A stretch of DNA of 64,000 nucleotides from Splendidivirga corallicola (GCA_030442035.1 JAUJEA010000015.1:62001-126000); one strand, 5' to 3'. Positions 19,173 to 30,076 are shown, counted from the stretch's first letter. Numbers and translations: made by a program. Notes: a model not told the origin generated them from the sequence alone.

Positions 19173-19526
19173 TTAAAATTTAAGACCTCCTTCTCTAGCC
19201 CCTTCAGCTAAAGCTTTTACTTTTCCATGATATCTATAACCACTTCTGTCGAAGACTACTTCTTCAATACCGCTTGCCTTTGCTCTTTCCGCAAGCTTAA
19301 CCCCTACACCTTTTGAATCATCAACATTTATGCTCTTTTTTGATCCTGTTTCTTCCTTAGAAGAGGCCTGGGCCATTGTGTGCCCCTGAACATCATCGAT
19401 CAATTGAGCATATATAGCAGTATTACTTTTAAAAACAGAAAGTCTAGGTCTGTTTGACGTACCACTTATTTTTTTTCTAATACTTCTTCTAATACGAAGT
19501 CTTCTATTTTCTTTTGAACTAGCCAT
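19173..19526 (-). CDS. rplR: 50S ribosomal protein L18
   Basis: This 117-residue 5S rRNA-binding protein has an Arg-rich N terminus ([40 protein letters not shown]). It ends with the conserved [29 protein letters not shown]18 forms the central protuberance with L5. It lies 7 bases after rplF and 4 before rpsE. Confidence 0.98.
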   Translation of the reverse strand: MASSKENRRLRIRRSIRKKISGTSNRPRLSVFKSNTAIYAQLIDDVQGHTMAQASSKEETGSKKSINVDDSKGVGVKLAERAKASGIEEVVFDRSGYRYHGKVKALAEGAREGGLKF

Positions 19527-19533
19527 CTAATTA

Positions 19534-20088
19534 TTATTTAGCCGCTGTTTTACCTGCTTTACGTCTAATTTGTTCTCCAACAAAACGGATACCCTTACCT
19601 TTATAAGGTTCTACTTTCCTTAATGACTTGATTTTTGCCGCAACCTCTCCTACCAATTCTTTATCAATTCCTTCAATAGTCACAATAGGGTTCTTTCCTT
19701 TAACGGTTTCTGCCTTTATCGAAATTTCTTGAGGAATCATCATGAAAATATTATGAGAATAACCCAAGTTCAGTTCCAATACATTTCCCTGAGTACTTGC
19801 TTTGTAACCAACACCAACAAGTTCAAGTTCTTTCTTATACCCGTCACTCACACCAATAACCATATTATTTATAAGCGATCTATAAAGGCCATGAAGTGAT
19901 TTATGTTCTTTTTGGTCTGAAGGTCTTTCTACAAGCAGTTTACCTTCTTTTTCAGTAACCTTCATATCAGGTGAAATCTTTATGGAAAGTTCTCCTTTAG
20001 GTCCTTTCACAACCACCAAACCATCACCATTGATGGAGAATGAAACTCCTTCCTTTAATTCTATTGGCTTGTTACCTATTCTTGACAT
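19534..20088 (-). CDS. rplF: 50S ribosomal protein L6
   Basis: This 184-residue L6 consists of two similar beta-alpha domains. It starts MSRIGNKPIELKEGVSF, with VVKGPKGELSIKI in the first domain. The second holds the GYSHNIFMMIP region and YKGKGIRFVGEQIRRKAGKTAAK at the end. L6 lies near the factor-binding site of the large subunit. The gene is 18 bases after rpsH. Confidence 0.98.
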   Translation of the reverse strand: MSRIGNKPIELKEGVSFSINGDGLVVVKGPKGELSIKISPDMKVTEKEGKLLVERPSDQKEHKSLHGLYRSLINNMVIGVSDGYKKELELVGVGYKASTQGNVLELNLGYSHNIFMMIPQEISIKAETVKGKNPIVTIEGIDKELVGEVAAKIKSLRKVEPYKGKGIRFVGEQIRRKAGKTAAK

Positions 20089-20106
20089 TGTTCGCTCTAT
20101 TATCGC

Positions 20107-20505
20107 TTAATAAACATAACATAATACCTCGCCGCCAACGTTTAGCTCTCTGGCCTCTTTATCTGTAATGACACCTTTTGAGGTAGATAGTATGGCAACT
20201 CCCAAACCATTTAAGACTCTTGGTAAAGACTCTGCCCTGGTATATTTCCTAAGTCCAGGCTTACTGATTCTTTCCAGTTTAAAAATTGCTGAAGTTTTAG
20301 TTTGAGGATTATATTTTAAAGCTATCTTGATACTTCCCTGTCCATTAAAACCTTCATCGAATTTATAGTTTTGAATGTATCCTTTGTCATGCAAAACCTT
20401 GGTAATCTCCTTCTTTATATTAGAAGCAGGTACTTCAACAATACGATGATTCGCCTTAATGGCATTCCTCAATCTAGTCAAATAATCTGCTATCGGATCA
20501 GTCAT
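20107..20505 (-). CDS. rpsH: 30S ribosomal protein S8
   Basis: This 132-residue S8 reads [38 protein letters not shown] and ends in [39 protein letters not shown], the conserved RNA-binding C terminus. In some bacteria S8 represses the spc operon. A 92-base gap separates it from rpsN, the largest in this part of the cluster, and holds a promoter-like TAACTTTG. Confidence 0.98.
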   Translation of the reverse strand: MTDPIADYLTRLRNAIKANHRIVEVPASNIKKEITKVLHDKGYIQNYKFDEGFNGQGSIKIALKYNPQTKTSAIFKLERISKPGLRKYTRAESLPRVLNGLGVAILSTSKGVITDKEARELNVGGEVLCYVY

Positions 20506-20550
20506 CTTTTAATGCTTTATAAAGTAAAATTGCCTCTCGAAACGAGCGTG

Positions 20551-20558
20551 CAAAGTTA
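20551..20558 (-). promoter_or_regulatory. candidate internal promoter before rpsH
   Basis: The minus strand reads TAACTTTG, a perfect TAnnTTTG, within the unusually long rpsN-rpsH gap and 46 bases before the rpsH ATG. No good -33 TTTG is seen. A short CTCG/CGAG hairpin follows in the leader. It may boost or decouple the distal spc genes. Confidence 0.3.
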
Positions 20559-20597
20559 CTTAACTTTTTATTTATTATAAAATATTAAATAGCAAAA

Positions 20598-20867
20598 TTA
20601 CCAGCTAGCCTTGGTAATGCCAGGAATCTTTCCAGCTGACGCCATTTCTCTAAATGTCACCCTGGATATTCCAAACTTCCTCATATACCCTTTAGGTCTT
20701 CCTGTCATTTTGCATCGATTATGCAATCTAACAGGTGAAGCATTTCTTGGCAATTTATCAAGACCTTCATAATCGCCGGCAGCTTTTAGTTCCGCTCTTT
20801 TGGCGGCGTATCTTGCTACCAGCTTTTCTCGCTTTATTTCTCTTGCTATTACAGATTTTCTAGCCAT
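20598..20867 (-). CDS. rpsN: 30S ribosomal protein S14, zinc-free form
   Basis: This 89-residue S14 reads [31 protein letters not shown], with the C-terminal [42 protein letters not shown]. The CxxC pairs of the zinc-binding S14 are absent, which makes this the long, zinc-independent form. S14 is part of the small-subunit head. It follows rplE by 6 bases. Confidence 0.97.
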   Translation of the reverse strand: MARKSVIAREIKREKLVARYAAKRAELKAAGDYEGLDKLPRNASPVRLHNRCKMTGRPKGYMRKFGISRVTFREMASAGKIPGITKASW

Positions 20868-20873
20868 CTCTAT

Positions 20874-21425
20874 TTATTTTCTATTTGCAAAAGGCATTCC
20901 GAAGGCCTTTAGCAATTCATAACTTTCCTCATCAGTTTTCGCGGAAGTAACCAATGTGATGTTCATTCCGGAAATTTGAGTCACTTTATCAATACTAATT
21001 TCAGGGAAGATAATTTGCTCAGTTACTCCGAGTGTATAGTTACCTCTTCCATCAAAACCTTTATCTTTGATCCCTCTGAAGTCTCTTACCCTCGGAAGTG
21101 CAATTGACATCAATCTATCCAAGAACTCATACATCTTATCCCCTCGCAACGTTACTTTTGCTCCGATTGGCATTCCCTCTCTTAACTTAAAATTAGAAAT
21201 CGAATTCTTAGCAATAGTTTGAACAGCCTTCTGTCCTGTAATTGCTGTAAGTTCATCGATCCCAACACCAATAAGTTTCTTATCAGCTACCGCAGATCCT
21301 ATCCCTTTGTTAATGCTGATTTTCTCGAGCTTTGGTACCTGCATTATGGATTTGTACTGGAACTTCTCTTTCAGTGCAGGAACTATCTCGTTAAGATATT
21401 TATCTTTTAATCTTGGATTAGCCAT
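20874..21425 (-). CDS. rplE: 50S ribosomal protein L5
   Basis: This 183-residue L5 starts [22 protein letters not shown] at the ATG at 21425. A longer in-frame start would overlap rplX by about 70 bases and adds a non-conserved stretch. Conserved parts are [45 protein letters not shown] and [31 protein letters not shown]5 binds 5S rRNA and contacts P-site tRNA. It starts 1 base after the rplX stop. Confidence 0.97.
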   Translation of the reverse strand: MANPRLKDKYLNEIVPALKEKFQYKSIMQVPKLEKISINKGIGSAVADKKLIGVGIDELTAITGQKAVQTIAKNSISNFKLREGMPIGAKVTLRGDKMYEFLDRLMSIALPRVRDFRGIKDKGFDGRGNYTLGVTEQIIFPEISIDKVTQISGMNITLVTSAKTDEESYELLKAFGMPFANRK

Positions 21426-21426
21426 T

Positions 21427-21765
21427 TTAAATAATCTCTTGCGTTTTCTTTGAATATCTTTGCAGCTTTCCATTGTCGTCGAGTTTCCTTCCAACTCTAG
21501 TTGGCTCGCCTGACTTAGGGTCCACTACCATCAAATTGCTAATGTGGATTCCAGCTTCTGTCTTTTCTATTCCCCCTTCAGGATTATTTGCAGATGGCTT
21601 AACGTGCTTAACCACTATATTAGCACCTTCCACAATAGCCCTGTCTTTCTGCTTAAGGATTTCCAAAACTTTGCCTGTTTTCCCTCTGGAATTACCGGCA
21701 ATAATCTTAACAGTGTCACCCTTTTTTATATGCAGTTTATTCTGCTTCTTTTCTACTTTTTTCAT
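21427..21765 (-). CDS. rplX: 50S ribosomal protein L24
   Basis: This 112-residue L24 has the KOW motif [23 protein letters not shown], then [49 protein letters not shown]24 starts large-subunit assembly at the 5' domain of 23S rRNA. Gaps to both neighbours are 1 base. Confidence 0.98.
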   Translation of the reverse strand: MKKVEKKQNKLHIKKGDTVKIIAGNSRGKTGKVLEILKQKDRAIVEGANIVVKHVKPSANNPEGGIEKTEAGIHISNLMVVDPKSGEPTRVGRKLDDNGKLQRYSKKTQEII

Positions 21766-21766
21766 T

Positions 21767-22135
21767 TTATATAACTTCAGGTGCCAGTGAAACTATCTTC
21801 ATAAATTGTTTTTCTCGAAGCTCTCTGGCTACAGGGCCAAAAATACGGGTACCTCGAGGCTCATCATTTGCATTTAGCAAAACCGCTGCATTATCTTCGA
21901 ACCTTATATAGGATCCGTCTTTTCTTCTTACTTCTTTCTTCGTACGCACTACCACAGCTTTAGAAACCGTTCCTTTTTTGAGCGAACTTGATGAAAGAGC
22001 ACTTTTAACGGTGACCATTATTGTATCACCCACGGAAGCATATCTTCTTCTGGTACCACCTAGCACACGGATGCACAAAACCTCTTTTGCTCCGCTGTTA
22101 TCTGCTACACTTAATCTGGATTCTTGCTGTATCAT
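21767..22135 (-). CDS. rplN: 50S ribosomal protein L14
   Basis: This 122-residue L14 reads [86 protein letters not shown] and ends in the conserved [25 protein letters not shown]14 forms an intersubunit bridge and is the docking site for the silencing factor RsfS, encoded at 53804-54160. Confidence 0.98.
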   Translation of the reverse strand: MIQQESRLSVADNSGAKEVLCIRVLGGTRRRYASVGDTIMVTVKSALSSSSLKKGTVSKAVVVRTKKEVRRKDGSYIRFEDNAAVLLNANDEPRGTRIFGPVARELREKQFMKIVSLAPEVI

Positions 22136-22137
22136 GA

Positions 22138-22395
22138 TTACTTGGCTCTTTCAATAATTTCAACTAATCTCCAACGCTTGTTTTTGCTCAATGGACGTGT
22201 CTCCATTATTTTAACAGTATCGCCCACCCCGCACTCATTCTTCTCATCATGAGCCATAAACTTGGTAGTTTTGGAGATAAATTTTCCATAAATAGGGTGC
22301 TTAACTTTCCTTTGAACAGCAACAGTAACAGATTTCTCCATCTTGTGGCTAACAACTTTCCCTATTCGTTCTTTTCTCAAATTTCGTGGTTCCAT
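22138..22395 (-). CDS. rpsQ: 30S ribosomal protein S17
   Basis: This 85-residue OB-fold protein reads [51 protein letters not shown], with the conserved [30 protein letters not shown]17 is a primary 16S rRNA binder. Gaps are 8 bases to rpmC and 2 to rplN. Confidence 0.98.
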   Translation of the reverse strand: MEPRNLRKERIGKVVSHKMEKSVTVAVQRKVKHPIYGKFISKTTKFMAHDEKNECGVGDTVKIMETRPLSKNKRWRLVEIIERAK

Positions 22396-22403
22396 TTACC
22401 TAT

Positions 22404-22598
22404 TTATTTATCAAGTTCCTTAGCTCTCAACTCAGTTTTAAGTCTCGCCAGCAACTTTCTTGTTTCCTTTATTTTCATAGGATTTTCTATTGGCGAAATA
22501 GCATGCGCGAACTTGAGTTTGTTCAAATTCTCCTGCTCAGAGGCTACTCTATCTTTTAGCTCTGTTAAGTCAAGCGCCTTTATCTCTGGATTTTTCAT
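22404..22598 (-). CDS. rpmC: 50S ribosomal protein L29
   Basis: This 64-residue L29 starts MKNPEIKALDLTELKDRVAS at the ATG at 22598; the longer frame overlaps the end of rplP. It is the usual two-helix hairpin, with EQENLNKLKFAHAISPIENPMKIKETRKLLARLKTELRAKEL. L29 is at the tunnel exit where trigger factor and SRP dock. It begins 4 bases after the rplP stop. Confidence 0.96.
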   Translation of the reverse strand: MKNPEIKALDLTELKDRVASEQENLNKLKFAHAISPIENPMKIKETRKLLARLKTELRAKELDK

Positions 22599-22602
22599 AT
22601 CT

Positions 22603-23025
22603 CTAATTTCCGACGTAATCTCTACGTACAACAAACTTAGTTTTCACTGGTAACTTTTGAGCCGCCAATCTTAGCGCCTCTTGAGAAGGTGCCTTGTCCA
22701 ATCCTGTAACTTCAAAAAGAATAGTACCAGGTTTAACAACAGCTACCCAATATTCAGGTGCTCCCTTACCTTTACCCATCCTAACCTCAGCAGGCTTTTT
22801 TGTAATAGGCTTATCGGGAAATATGCGTATCCAAACTTGTCCCTGCCTTTTCATTGATCTGGTTACTGCAATACGAGCCGCTTCAATTTGCCTACTTGTT
22901 ATCCATCCGGCTTCCAGTGATTTAATACCAAATGTACCGAATGCAAGTGTATGACCACGTTGAGCCAGACCTTTAACTCTGCCTTTTTGTTTTCTTCTAA
23001 ATTTCGTTCTTTTAGGCTGTAACAT
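22603..23025 (-). CDS. rplP: 50S ribosomal protein L16
   Basis: This 140-residue L16 reads [100 protein letters not shown]. The conserved Arg at the hydroxylation-type position and the GKGKG loop near the A-site tRNA are present. It is 77 bases downstream of rpsC, a longer gap than usual for this pair. Confidence 0.98.
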   Translation of the reverse strand: MLQPKRTKFRRKQKGRVKGLAQRGHTLAFGTFGIKSLEAGWITSRQIEAARIAVTRSMKRQGQVWIRIFPDKPITKKPAEVRMGKGKGAPEYWVAVVKPGTILFEVTGLDKAPSQEALRLAAQKLPVKTKFVVRRDYVGN

Positions 23026-23102
23026 TTCTGATATTTATTAAGAACACCTGTTTTCTTACTCTTCTCTATGAACCCATTATTGCAGGTTCGTTTGATCAGG
23101 AA

Positions 23103-23837
23103 TTATCTCCTTTTTCTTTTTGGACCACCGCCATCGCCTCTATTACCTCCTCTATTGCCAGCTCCTCTTCCGGAATTGCTCGCTAATCCTACATTAGGAG
23201 ATAGATCTCTTTTTCCGTAAACCTCACCTTTGAAGATCCATACCTTGATCCCAATTTTTCCGTAAATCGTATTTGCTTCTGAAACGGCATAGTCAATGTC
23301 TGCTCGAAGGGTATGAAGTGGAATTCTACCTTCTTTATATTGTTCAGAACGAGCCATTTCAGCGCCTCCCAATCGACCGGATACCTTAATCTTGATTCCC
23401 TGCGCTCCCACTCTCATGGTTGAGGCAATCGCTTGCTTCATAGCCCTACGATATGAAATCCTGGCTTTCAACTGCTGAGCAATGGACTCACCTACAAGTT
23501 TTGCATCCAGTTCGGGTCTTTTTATTTCGTAAATATTAATTTGAACATCCTTCCCGGTAATTTTCTTCAACTCCTCTTTAATCTTATCCACCTCGGCACC
23601 GCCTTTACCTATCACAACTCCAGGACGGGCTGTATGAATGGTAAGGGTAATTCTTTTGAGGGTCCTTTCGATCACAATCTTGGAAATTCCTCCTTTAGGT
23701 ATCCTGGCATAAACATATTTTCTGATCTTTTGATCTTCGATCAATTTATCAGGGAAAGTTTTGCCTCCGTACCAATTAGAATCCCATCCCTTGACGATAC
23801 CTAATCTTAAACCTATTGGGTTAACTTTTTGTCCCAT
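23103..23837 (-). CDS. rpsC: 30S ribosomal protein S3 with Gly/Arg-rich tail
   Basis: This 244-residue S3 starts [25 protein letters not shown] and has the KH domain motif [21 protein letters not shown]. The C-terminal domain holds [39 protein letters not shown] and [16 protein letters not shown]. The last 25 residues are a low-complexity Gly/Arg tail ([22 protein letters not shown]). S3 forms part of the mRNA entry helicase. The 77-base gap after it contains a small GAACC/GGTTC hairpin. Confidence 0.98.
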   Translation of the reverse strand: MGQKVNPIGLRLGIVKGWDSNWYGGKTFPDKLIEDQKIRKYVYARIPKGGISKIVIERTLKRITLTIHTARPGVVIGKGGAEVDKIKEELKKITGKDVQINIYEIKRPELDAKLVGESIAQQLKARISYRRAMKQAIASTMRVGAQGIKIKVSGRLGGAEMARSEQYKEGRIPLHTLRADIDYAVSEANTIYGKIGIKVWIFKGEVYGKRDLSPNVGLASNSGRGAGNRGGNRGDGGGPKRKRR

Positions 23838-23840
23838 TAT

Positions 23841-24236
23841 CTATTCTTTGTTATCTTCTGATGAATCGTTATTATCGGAACTAAGCTCAGGCTCACTAGA
23901 ACTATCAATTACCAAAGTCACATGATTGGATCTCTTTCTAATTCTATGAGCTCTACCCTGCGGTGCAGGTCTTAGTCTTTTTAATATTCGGCCGCTATCT
24001 ACAGTAATGGTTTTGATGTAAAGATCAGCATCTTCCAATCTAACATCTTCATTTTTTGCTTCCCAGTTTGAAATGGCAGAAAGCAATAGTTTTTCCAACC
24101 TAGCAGCTCCTTGTTTTGGTTCAAATTTAAGCAAACTAAGCGCTTTGTTTACTTTTTGACCTCTAATCAAATCCGCTACTACTCTCATTTTACGAGGAGA
24201 AGTTGGGACGTTCCTTAATCTCGCTACAGCTTCCAT
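23841..24236 (-). CDS. rplV: 50S ribosomal protein L22
   Basis: This 131-residue L22 has [34 protein letters not shown] and the beta-hairpin tip that reaches the exit tunnel ([33 protein letters not shown]). It ends in an acidic, Ser-rich tail of about 20 residues ([19 protein letters not shown]) that is not part of the usual fold. It lies 11 bases after rpsS and 3 before rpsC. Confidence 0.98.
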   Translation of the reverse strand: MEAVARLRNVPTSPRKMRVVADLIRGQKVNKALSLLKFEPKQGAARLEKLLLSAISNWEAKNEDVRLEDADLYIKTITVDSGRILKRLRPAPQGRAHRIRKRSNHVTLVIDSSSEPELSSDNNDSSEDNKE

Positions 24237-24247
24237 ATTGTAGTAGT

Positions 24248-24526
24248 TTATCTTTTTCCTTTATCTTTTTTGGAAATATGTCCTCTGAAATTTCTTGTTG
24301 GTGCAAATTCACCCAATTTATGTCCCACCATATTCTCAGTTACAAAAACAGGAATAAACTTGTTACCATTGTGAACCGCAAAAGTATGTCCTACAAAATC
24401 AGGCGAAATCATAGACCTTCTTGACCATGTCTTTATCACTGATTTCTTACCAGACTCATTCATGGTATCGATTTTCTTTTCAAGCCTGAAATCAATGTAT
24501 GGCCCTTTTTTTAATGATCTTGACAT
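24248..24526 (-). CDS. rpsS: 30S ribosomal protein S19
   Basis: This 92-residue S19 reads [92 protein letters not shown]. The core [23 protein letters not shown] is complete. S19 lies in the small-subunit head next to S13. Gaps are 2 bases to rplB and 11 to rplV. Confidence 0.98.
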   Translation of the reverse strand: MSRSLKKGPYIDFRLEKKIDTMNESGKKSVIKTWSRRSMISPDFVGHTFAVHNGNKFIPVFVTENMVGHKLGEFAPTRNFRGHISKKDKGKR

Positions 24527-24528
24527 TA

Positions 24529-25350
24529 TTATTTACGCTTGCTAATAATTAATCTGTTTGAATATTTCTTTGGAGTCCTTGTTTTGAGCCCTTTAGCCAA
24601 CAACCCATTTCTAGATCTTGGATGTCCTCCTGACGCTCTTCCTTCTCCACCGCCCATCGGGTGATCCACTGGATTCATAACAACTCCTCTTACTCTAGGT
24701 CTTCTTCCCAACCATCTCTTTCTACCGGCCTTGCCAAGCCTGACAATCATATGATCAGAATTAGACACTGTACCAATGGTTGCGTAACAGGTAATCAAGA
24801 CCAATCTCATTTCACCTGATGGAAGCTTAATAGTTGCATATTTGCCTTCCCTTGCCAAAAGTTGTGCATATGAACCAGCGCTTCTGGCCATAGCCGCACC
24901 TTTACCGGGCTTTAATTCTATGTTATGAACGATAGTACCTAATGGGATCTTCGAAAGAGGTAAAGCATTCCCGACTTCCGGAGCAACGGACTCACCAGCC
25001 ACGATCTTTTGGCCAACTTTCAAGCCATTGGGCGCGATGATATACCTTTTCTCACCATCAGCATAACTTATCAAAGCTATCCTTGCAGTTCTCTTTGGAT
25101 CGTACTCTATAGTTTTTACAGTTCCTGGTATATCAAATTTATTTCTTTTAAAATCAACCTCTCTAAGTCTTTGTTTATGCCCACCACCAAGGTATCTCAT
25201 AGTCATTCTACCCTGGTTATTTCTACCACCTGACTTCTTGGTTGATCTTAGCAAAGATTTTTCAGGGGTTGCCGTGGTGATCTGGTCAAACGCCGGCGCT
25301 ACTCTAAATCTTTGTCCAGGAGTAACAGGTCTTAATTTCTTTACTGCCAT
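24529..25350 (-). CDS. rplB: 50S ribosomal protein L2
   Basis: This 273-residue L2 shows [88 protein letters not shown], and the peptidyl-transferase-proximal [25 protein letters not shown] with its conserved His. L2 is needed for subunit joining and peptide-bond formation. Spacing in the S10 operon is tight. Confidence 0.98.
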   Translation of the reverse strand: MAVKKLRPVTPGQRFRVAPAFDQITTATPEKSLLRSTKKSGGRNNQGRMTMRYLGGGHKQRLREVDFKRNKFDIPGTVKTIEYDPKRTARIALISYADGEKRYIIAPNGLKVGQKIVAGESVAPEVGNALPLSKIPLGTIVHNIELKPGKGAAMARSAGSYAQLLAREGKYATIKLPSGEMRLVLITCYATIGTVSNSDHMIVRLGKAGRKRWLGRRPRVRGVVMNPVDHPMGGGEGRASGGHPRSRNGLLAKGLKTRTPKKYSNRLIISKRK

Positions 25351-25362
25351 TTTTCCTTATAA

Positions 25363-25650
25363 TTAAATACCACTGTAAAAATCTATGACTTCGCCATCAG
25401 CTACAGTTACAATAGCCTTTTTAAATGATGCCGCTCTACCTGTAATCACTCTTGACTGAGAGTAACGCGTCTTCCGCTTACCCTGATAGTTCATAGTTCT
25501 TACACTTTCAACGGTAACACCATACATCTTTTCAACCTCTTTTTTAATCTCCACCTTGTTGGCCTTTTTGTCCACAACAAATCCGTATTTTCCCTTTTCG
25601 TTAAGGTCAGAGATTTTTTCAGTTACCAATGGTTTCTTTAAGACACTCAT
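25363..25650 (-). CDS. rplW: 50S ribosomal protein L23
   Basis: This 95-residue L23 reads MSVLKKPLVTEKISDLNEKGKYGFVVDKKANKVEIKKEVEKMYGVTVESVRTMNYQGKRKTRYSQ. The Glu that contacts trigger factor and SRP at the tunnel exit should lie in the EKISDL region by family alignment. It follows rplD by 7 bases. Confidence 0.98.
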   Translation of the reverse strand: MSVLKKPLVTEKISDLNEKGKYGFVVDKKANKVEIKKEVEKMYGVTVESVRTMNYQGKRKTRYSQSRVITGRAASFKKAIVTVADGEVIDFYSGI

Positions 25651-25657
25651 GATGATT

Positions 25658-26284
25658 CTAGTTCAATATTTTTTCAATCTTCTCAATGGAACTCTCGCTT
25701 AACAGTAAATTATCGGCGTGCAACACGTCGTAGGTATTTAACTCATCTACCGTTATGACATTGGTGTTTTTAATATTTCTGCCTGAAAGAATGACATTGC
25801 TATTCTTTTCAGATAATACCAAAAGTGTTTTCTTGTCTACCAGAGACAACCCTTCAAGCATGCTGATGTAGTCCTTTGTCTTAGGCGTGTCAAAATTAAA
25901 ATCTTCCAACACTGCAATGCTTTTATCTTTTGCCTTATAGACCAATGCTGATTTTCTTGCTAGCGCCTTAAGCTTCTTATTCAACTTGAATCCATAATTC
26001 CTAGGCTTAGGTCCGAATACTCTACCGCCCCCTCTAAAAATCGGCGATTTAATACTTCCGGCTCGAGCTGTTCCTGTCCCCTTCTGTTTTTTTATCTTTT
26101 TGGTTGAACCGATTATTTCAGATCTCTCCTTTGATTTATGAGTACCTTGTCTCTTATTGGCAAGATGTTGCTTTACATCAAGGTAAATCGCATGGTCATT
26201 GGGTTCGATACCGAAGATTGCATCGTTCAGACTTACTTTCCTTCCGGTATCCTCTCCACTATGTTTTAAAACAGCTACTTCCAT
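25658..26284 (-). CDS. rplD: 50S ribosomal protein L4
   Basis: This 208-residue L4 has the long internal loop that lines the exit tunnel: [62 protein letters not shown]. The C-terminal Rossmann-like part contains [15 protein letters not shown] sequence (here [17 protein letters not shown]). In enterobacteria L4 controls the S10 operon; whether that holds here is unknown. It follows rplC by 4 bases. Confidence 0.98.
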   Translation of the reverse strand: MEVAVLKHSGEDTGRKVSLNDAIFGIEPNDHAIYLDVKQHLANKRQGTHKSKERSEIIGSTKKIKKQKGTGTARAGSIKSPIFRGGGRVFGPKPRNYGFKLNKKLKALARKSALVYKAKDKSIAVLEDFNFDTPKTKDYISMLEGLSLVDKKTLLVLSEKNSNVILSGRNIKNTNVITVDELNTYDVLHADNLLLSESSIEKIEKILN

Positions 26285-26288
26285 GATA

Positions 26289-26924
26289 CTACTTTTCTAA
26301 AATAATTGTTGAATTTTTAGCTCCGGGAATGGAACCACTTATGAGGATGAGATTCTTTTCGGGAACAATTTTCATCACTTGAAGGTTAAGCATCTTAACC
26401 CTTTCTCCTCCTGTTCTACCAGCCATTCTCATCCCCTTAAAAACTCTTGCAGGATATGAGGCACCTCCAATCGAACCGGGTGCACGCTCTCTGTTATGCT
26501 GACCATGAGTACGCTGTCCCACTCCACCAAAACCATGTCTTTTTACAACACCTTGAAAACCCTTACCTTTAGAGGTACCAATTGCATCAACGAAATCTCC
26601 TTCTTGAAAAACTTCTTCCACACGAATCTCTTGTCCCAGGCTCACTGCTTCTCCTTCAAACTCAACTCTGAAATCTCTGAATTCAACTACCTCTTTTTTC
26701 GGTGTTGTCTTTGCCTTTGAGAAATGACCTTTGAGTGCTTTAGGTGTCCTTTTCTCCTTCTTTTCCCCATAACCCAACTGCACCGCTCTATAACCGTCTG
26801 TTTCAACATCTTTTACTTGCGTTACAACGCAAGGACCAGCTTCCACCAATGTGCATGCGACATTCCGTCCATCGGCACCGAAAATGCTAGTCATTCCGAT
26901 TTTTTTTCCTATTATACCAGACAT
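26289..26924 (-). CDS. rplC: 50S ribosomal protein L3
   Basis: This 211-residue L3 starts [45 protein letters not shown]. The loop reaching toward the peptidyl-transferase centre is [35 protein letters not shown], and [21 protein letters not shown] follows. It is the first gene of the S10-like unit here because rpsJ belongs to the preceding unit. A strong promoter motif lies 72 bases upstream. Confidence 0.98.
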   Translation of the reverse strand: MSGIIGKKIGMTSIFGADGRNVACTLVEAGPCVVTQVKDVETDGYRAVQLGYGEKKEKRTPKALKGHFSKAKTTPKKEVVEFRDFRVEFEGEAVSLGQEIRVEEVFQEGDFVDAIGTSKGKGFQGVVKRHGFGGVGQRTHGQHNRERAPGSIGGASYPARVFKGMRMAGRTGGERVKMLNLQVMKIVPEKNLILISGSIPGAKNSTIILEK

Positions 26925-26995
26925 TATATAATTAGTTACTAAAAATTCCTTTGGTAATATTTGTTAAAATTTTGTAGCCTTCCGGCAAAGGACTG

Positions 26996-27026
26996 CAAAG
27001 ATAGCAAAATATTGCAAGTCCCCAAA
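26996..27026 (-). promoter_or_regulatory. promoter of the rplC-rplQ ribosomal protein unit
   Basis: On the minus strand TTTG (27023-27026), exactly 19 bases, then TATCTTTG (26996-27003), a full match to the Bacteroidota housekeeping promoter. The predicted leader is about 65 bases. It lies between the rpsJ terminator and rplC. Confidence 0.75.
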
Positions 27027-27062
27027 ACATATAAATATTTTTTAAAATTTGTTGCAGAGCAC

Positions 27063-27098
27063 AAAAAAAGAACCAATAATGCGATGTTTATTGGTTCT
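27063..27098 (-). terminator. Rho-independent terminator after rpsJ
   Basis: A perfect 11-bp stem AGAACCAATAA/TTATTGGTTCT with an 8-base loop is followed on the minus strand by six to seven T residues. It starts 22 bases past the rpsJ stop and closes the rpsL-rpsG-fusA-rpsJ unit. Confidence 0.88.
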
Positions 27099-27120
27099 CC
27101 AAAATCTTACTTTTCTATGC

Positions 27121-27426
27121 TTAAACCTTGATTTCTACATCAACTCCACTAGGAAGTTCAAGCTTCATCAGAGCATCTACGGTTTTTGTACTGTTGGAGT
27201 AGATATCTACTAATCTTTTGTAAGTACACAGCTGAAATTGTTCCCTGGATTTTTTGTTAACGTGAGGAGATCTCAAAACTGTAAACTTCTCTTTAATTGT
27301 AGGAAGTGGTATAGGACCACTTACCACTGCTCCAGTAGTTTTTACCGCTCTAACAATCTTTTCAGACGACTTGTCAACCAAATTGTGATCGTAAGATTTA
27401 AGCTTTATTCTTATTTTTTGATTCAT
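27121..27426 (-). CDS. rpsJ: 30S ribosomal protein S10
   Basis: This 101-residue S10 (NusE) reads [101 protein letters not shown]. Besides its place in the small-subunit head, S10 links NusG and RNA polymerase in coupled transcription. It is 6 bases after fusA and cut off from rplC by a terminator and a promoter. Confidence 0.98.
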   Translation of the reverse strand: MNQKIRIKLKSYDHNLVDKSSEKIVRAVKTTGAVVSGPIPLPTIKEKFTVLRSPHVNKKSREQFQLCTYKRLVDIYSNSTKTVDALMKLELPSGVDVEIKV

Positions 27427-27432
27427 AGTCTT

Positions 27433-29580
27433 TTATTTTACGGCCTCACCTTTTACGCTAGCAATAATCGCTTCAGCTAAATGGTTAGGAACCGGATCAT
27501 AGTGAGAGAAAGTCAAAGAAGCAGTAGCCCTTCCGGAACTAATTGTTCTTAGATCTGTCACATAACCAAACAGTTCTGATAAAGGAACATCTGCTTTTAC
27601 TACCTGTGCACCGCCTTTGGTATCCATGCCCTTCATAATTCCTCTTCTCTTGTTCAAGTCACCGGTAACAGGCCCTGTATATTCATCAGGTGTTACAACT
27701 TCAACTGCCATAATTGGTTCCAGTAATTGGGGTTTAGCCTGCTTAGCAGCTTCTTTAAAACCAATCCGGGCCGCCAATTCAAATGAAAGTGAATCGGAGT
27801 CAACATCATGGAAAGATCCATCAAATAACTTCACTCTCATATGTTCAATCGGATATCCAGCCAATGGTCCATTTTTCATGGCTTGTTCGAAACCCTTTTG
27901 TACTGCAGGAATGAATTCTTTAGGAATTTTTCCTCCAACAATGGCATTCTGGAAATCAAGCCCTGGTTTCACATCACCATCGTCATTGGCATCCCTTGGT
28001 CCCAATTCAAACATGATATCGGCAAACTTACCTTTACCACCAGTTTGCTTTTTATATACTTCTCTGTGCTCTACATTTCCTGTGATAGATTCCTTGTAGG
28101 CTACCTGCGGAGCACCTTGATTGATCTCTACCTTAAACTCTCTTTTTAGTCGATCAATAATAATCTCCAGGTGAAGTTCACCCATTCCTCTAAGGACTGT
28201 CTGACCAGTTTCGTGATTTGTCTCCACCTGTAGGGTAGGATCCTCTTCCACAAGCTTTGAGATAGCCATTCCCAATTTATCGACATCAGCCTGAGCTTTT
28301 GGCTCTATAGCATATCCAATAACCGGTGCTGGGAAACTCATAGATTCCAGAACGATCTTGTTTTTCTCGTTTACCAGCGTATCACCGGTTTTAATATCCT
28401 TAAAACCAACGCCAGCACAGATATCTCCAGCTTCTACTTTATCAATAGGATTCTGCTTGTTAGAATGCATCTGCATCAATCTGGAAATTCTTTCTCTTTT
28501 TCCAGTTCTCATATTATAGATATATGAGCCTGCATCTAACTTTCCTGAATAGACTCTCATAAAGGCTAGTCTACCCACAAAAGGATCAGTAGCAATTTTA
28601 AAGGCCAATGCTGAAAAAGGCTCTTCAACTGTAGGTTTTCTCTCCTCTTCATTATCAGTATCCGGATTAACTCCAGTAACAGGAGGAAGATCGAGGGCTG
28701 AAGGCAAATAAGCACAAACAGCATCAAGTACCGCTTGTACACCTTTATTTTTGAATGCTGATCCACACAACACAGGAGAAAATGACATATCAATAACAGC
28801 CTTTCTGATGGCCTCCATCATTTCTTCCTTTGTGATTGAATCAGGATCTTCAAAGAATTTTTCTAAAAGAACATCGTCGTACTCCGCTACACTCTCTACT
28901 AATTTCTGTCTCCACTCCTCCACAGTGTCTTTCAAGTCATCAGGAATTTCAACCACTTCATAGGTCATTCCTCTATCCTCTTCATTCCAAATAATGGCTT
29001 CATTGGTAATTAAATCTACAACACCTTTAAAAGTGTCTTCACTACCAATTGGGATTTGTAAGGGAACAGGGTTAGCACCTAGCTTTTCTTTGATCTCATT
29101 TACAACATTGAAGAAATCAGCTCCGGCCCTATCCATTTTATTAACAAAACAGATACGTGGCACATTGTATTTATCAGCTTGCCTCCATACCGTTTCAGAT
29201 TGAGGTTCCACGCCTGATACAGCACAGAATAAAGCTACAGCTCCATCCAATACTCTCAAAGATCTTTCAACCTCTACGGTAAAATCAACGTGGCCAGGAG
29301 TATCAATAATGTTAACTTTGTATTCCTGTGTTGTGTCAACTGCTTTTCCCTGCTCTGTAGGGTACTTCCAGAAAGTAGTGGTTGCTGCAGATGTAATAGT
29401 GATCCCTCTTTCCTGTTCCTGCTCCATCCAGTCCATCGTAGCCGCACCATCGTGTACCTCACCAATTTTATGACTCAATCCGGTGTAGTAAAGGATCCTT
29501 TCTGTAGTAGTTGTTTTCCCGGCATCAATGTGTGCCATGATGCCGATGTTCCTTAAATATTTTAAGTCGTTCTTAGCCAT
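27433..29580 (-). CDS. fusA: elongation factor G
   Basis: This 715-residue translocase has the G domain motifs [15 protein letters not shown] (P-loop, residues 16-30), switch [20 protein letters not shown] and [10 protein letters not shown]. Domain II has the [17 protein letters not shown] region. Domain IV has [19 protein letters not shown], and domain [21 protein letters not shown] sequence (here [25 protein letters not shown]). The switch and domain IV motifs are canonical, which argues for a true translocase. It lies between rpsG (7-base gap) and rpsJ (6-base gap). Confidence 0.98.
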   Translation of the reverse strand: MAKNDLKYLRNIGIMAHIDAGKTTTTERILYYTGLSHKIGEVHDGAATMDWMEQEQERGITITSAATTTFWKYPTEQGKAVDTTQEYKVNIIDTPGHVDFTVEVERSLRVLDGAVALFCAVSGVEPQSETVWRQADKYNVPRICFVNKMDRAGADFFNVVNEIKEKLGANPVPLQIPIGSEDTFKGVVDLITNEAIIWNEEDRGMTYEVVEIPDDLKDTVEEWRQKLVESVAEYDDVLLEKFFEDPDSITKEEMMEAIRKAVIDMSFSPVLCGSAFKNKGVQAVLDAVCAYLPSALDLPPVTGVNPDTDNEEERKPTVEEPFSALAFKIATDPFVGRLAFMRVYSGKLDAGSYIYNMRTGKRERISRLMQMHSNKQNPIDKVEAGDICAGVGFKDIKTGDTLVNEKNKIVLESMSFPAPVIGYAIEPKAQADVDKLGMAISKLVEEDPTLQVETNHETGQTVLRGMGELHLEIIIDRLKREFKVEINQGAPQVAYKESITGNVEHREVYKKQTGGKGKFADIMFELGPRDANDDGDVKPGLDFQNAIVGGKIPKEFIPAVQKGFEQAMKNGPLAGYPIEHMRVKLFDGSFHDVDSDSLSFELAARIGFKEAAKQAKPQLLEPIMAVEVVTPDEYTGPVTGDLNKRRGIMKGMDTKGGAQVVKADVPLSELFGYVTDLRTISSGRATASLTFSHYDPVPNHLAEAIIASVKGEAVK

Positions 29581-29587
29581 TCCTCAA

Positions 29588-30055
29588 TTAAAATCTAAAA
29601 TGTGAAAATGCTTTATTTGCTTCGGCCATTCTGTGCGTATCATCTTTTTTCTTTACTGCAGCACCTTCGCCTTTCGAAGCAGAAATAATTTCACCAGCCA
29701 ATCTTTCAACCATTGTCTTCTCGCCTCTTAGCCTGGAATATTGAATCATCCACTTGATTCCTAAGGAACTTTTTCTTTCAGGTCGTACTTCCATGGGTAC
29801 CTGGAATGTTGCTCCTCCGACTCTTCTACTCTTTACTTCTACGGATGGGACAATATTATTCAAGGCTTTTTTCCAAGTCTCAAGACCATTCTCACCTGTC
29901 TTCTTTTCTACAATCTCAACCGCCTTATAGAAAATAGAATAGGCAATACTCTTCTTCCCATCTTTCATTAGGTAGTTCACAAACTTTGTAACCAGCACAT
30001 CGTTGAACTTAGGATCAGGAAGAATATATCTCTTCTTTGGTTTGGCTTTTCTCAT
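29588..30055 (-). CDS. rpsG: 30S ribosomal protein S7
   Basis: This 155-residue S7 reads [105 protein letters not shown]7 is the primary binder of the 3' major domain of 16S rRNA and lies at the E site. It follows rpsL by 21 bases. Confidence 0.98.
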   Translation of the reverse strand: MRKAKPKKRYILPDPKFNDVLVTKFVNYLMKDGKKSIAYSIFYKAVEIVEKKTGENGLETWKKALNNIVPSVEVKSRRVGGATFQVPMEVRPERKSSLGIKWMIQYSRLRGEKTMVERLAGEIISASKGEGAAVKKKDDTHRMAEANKAFSHFRF

Positions 30056-30076
30056 TTTTAATTGTATCTATTAAAA

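Noticed and set aside
20506..20597. Possible small gene in the rpsN-rpsH gap
   Set aside because: No open frame of useful length with a start is present; the gap is better explained by a promoter-like element.
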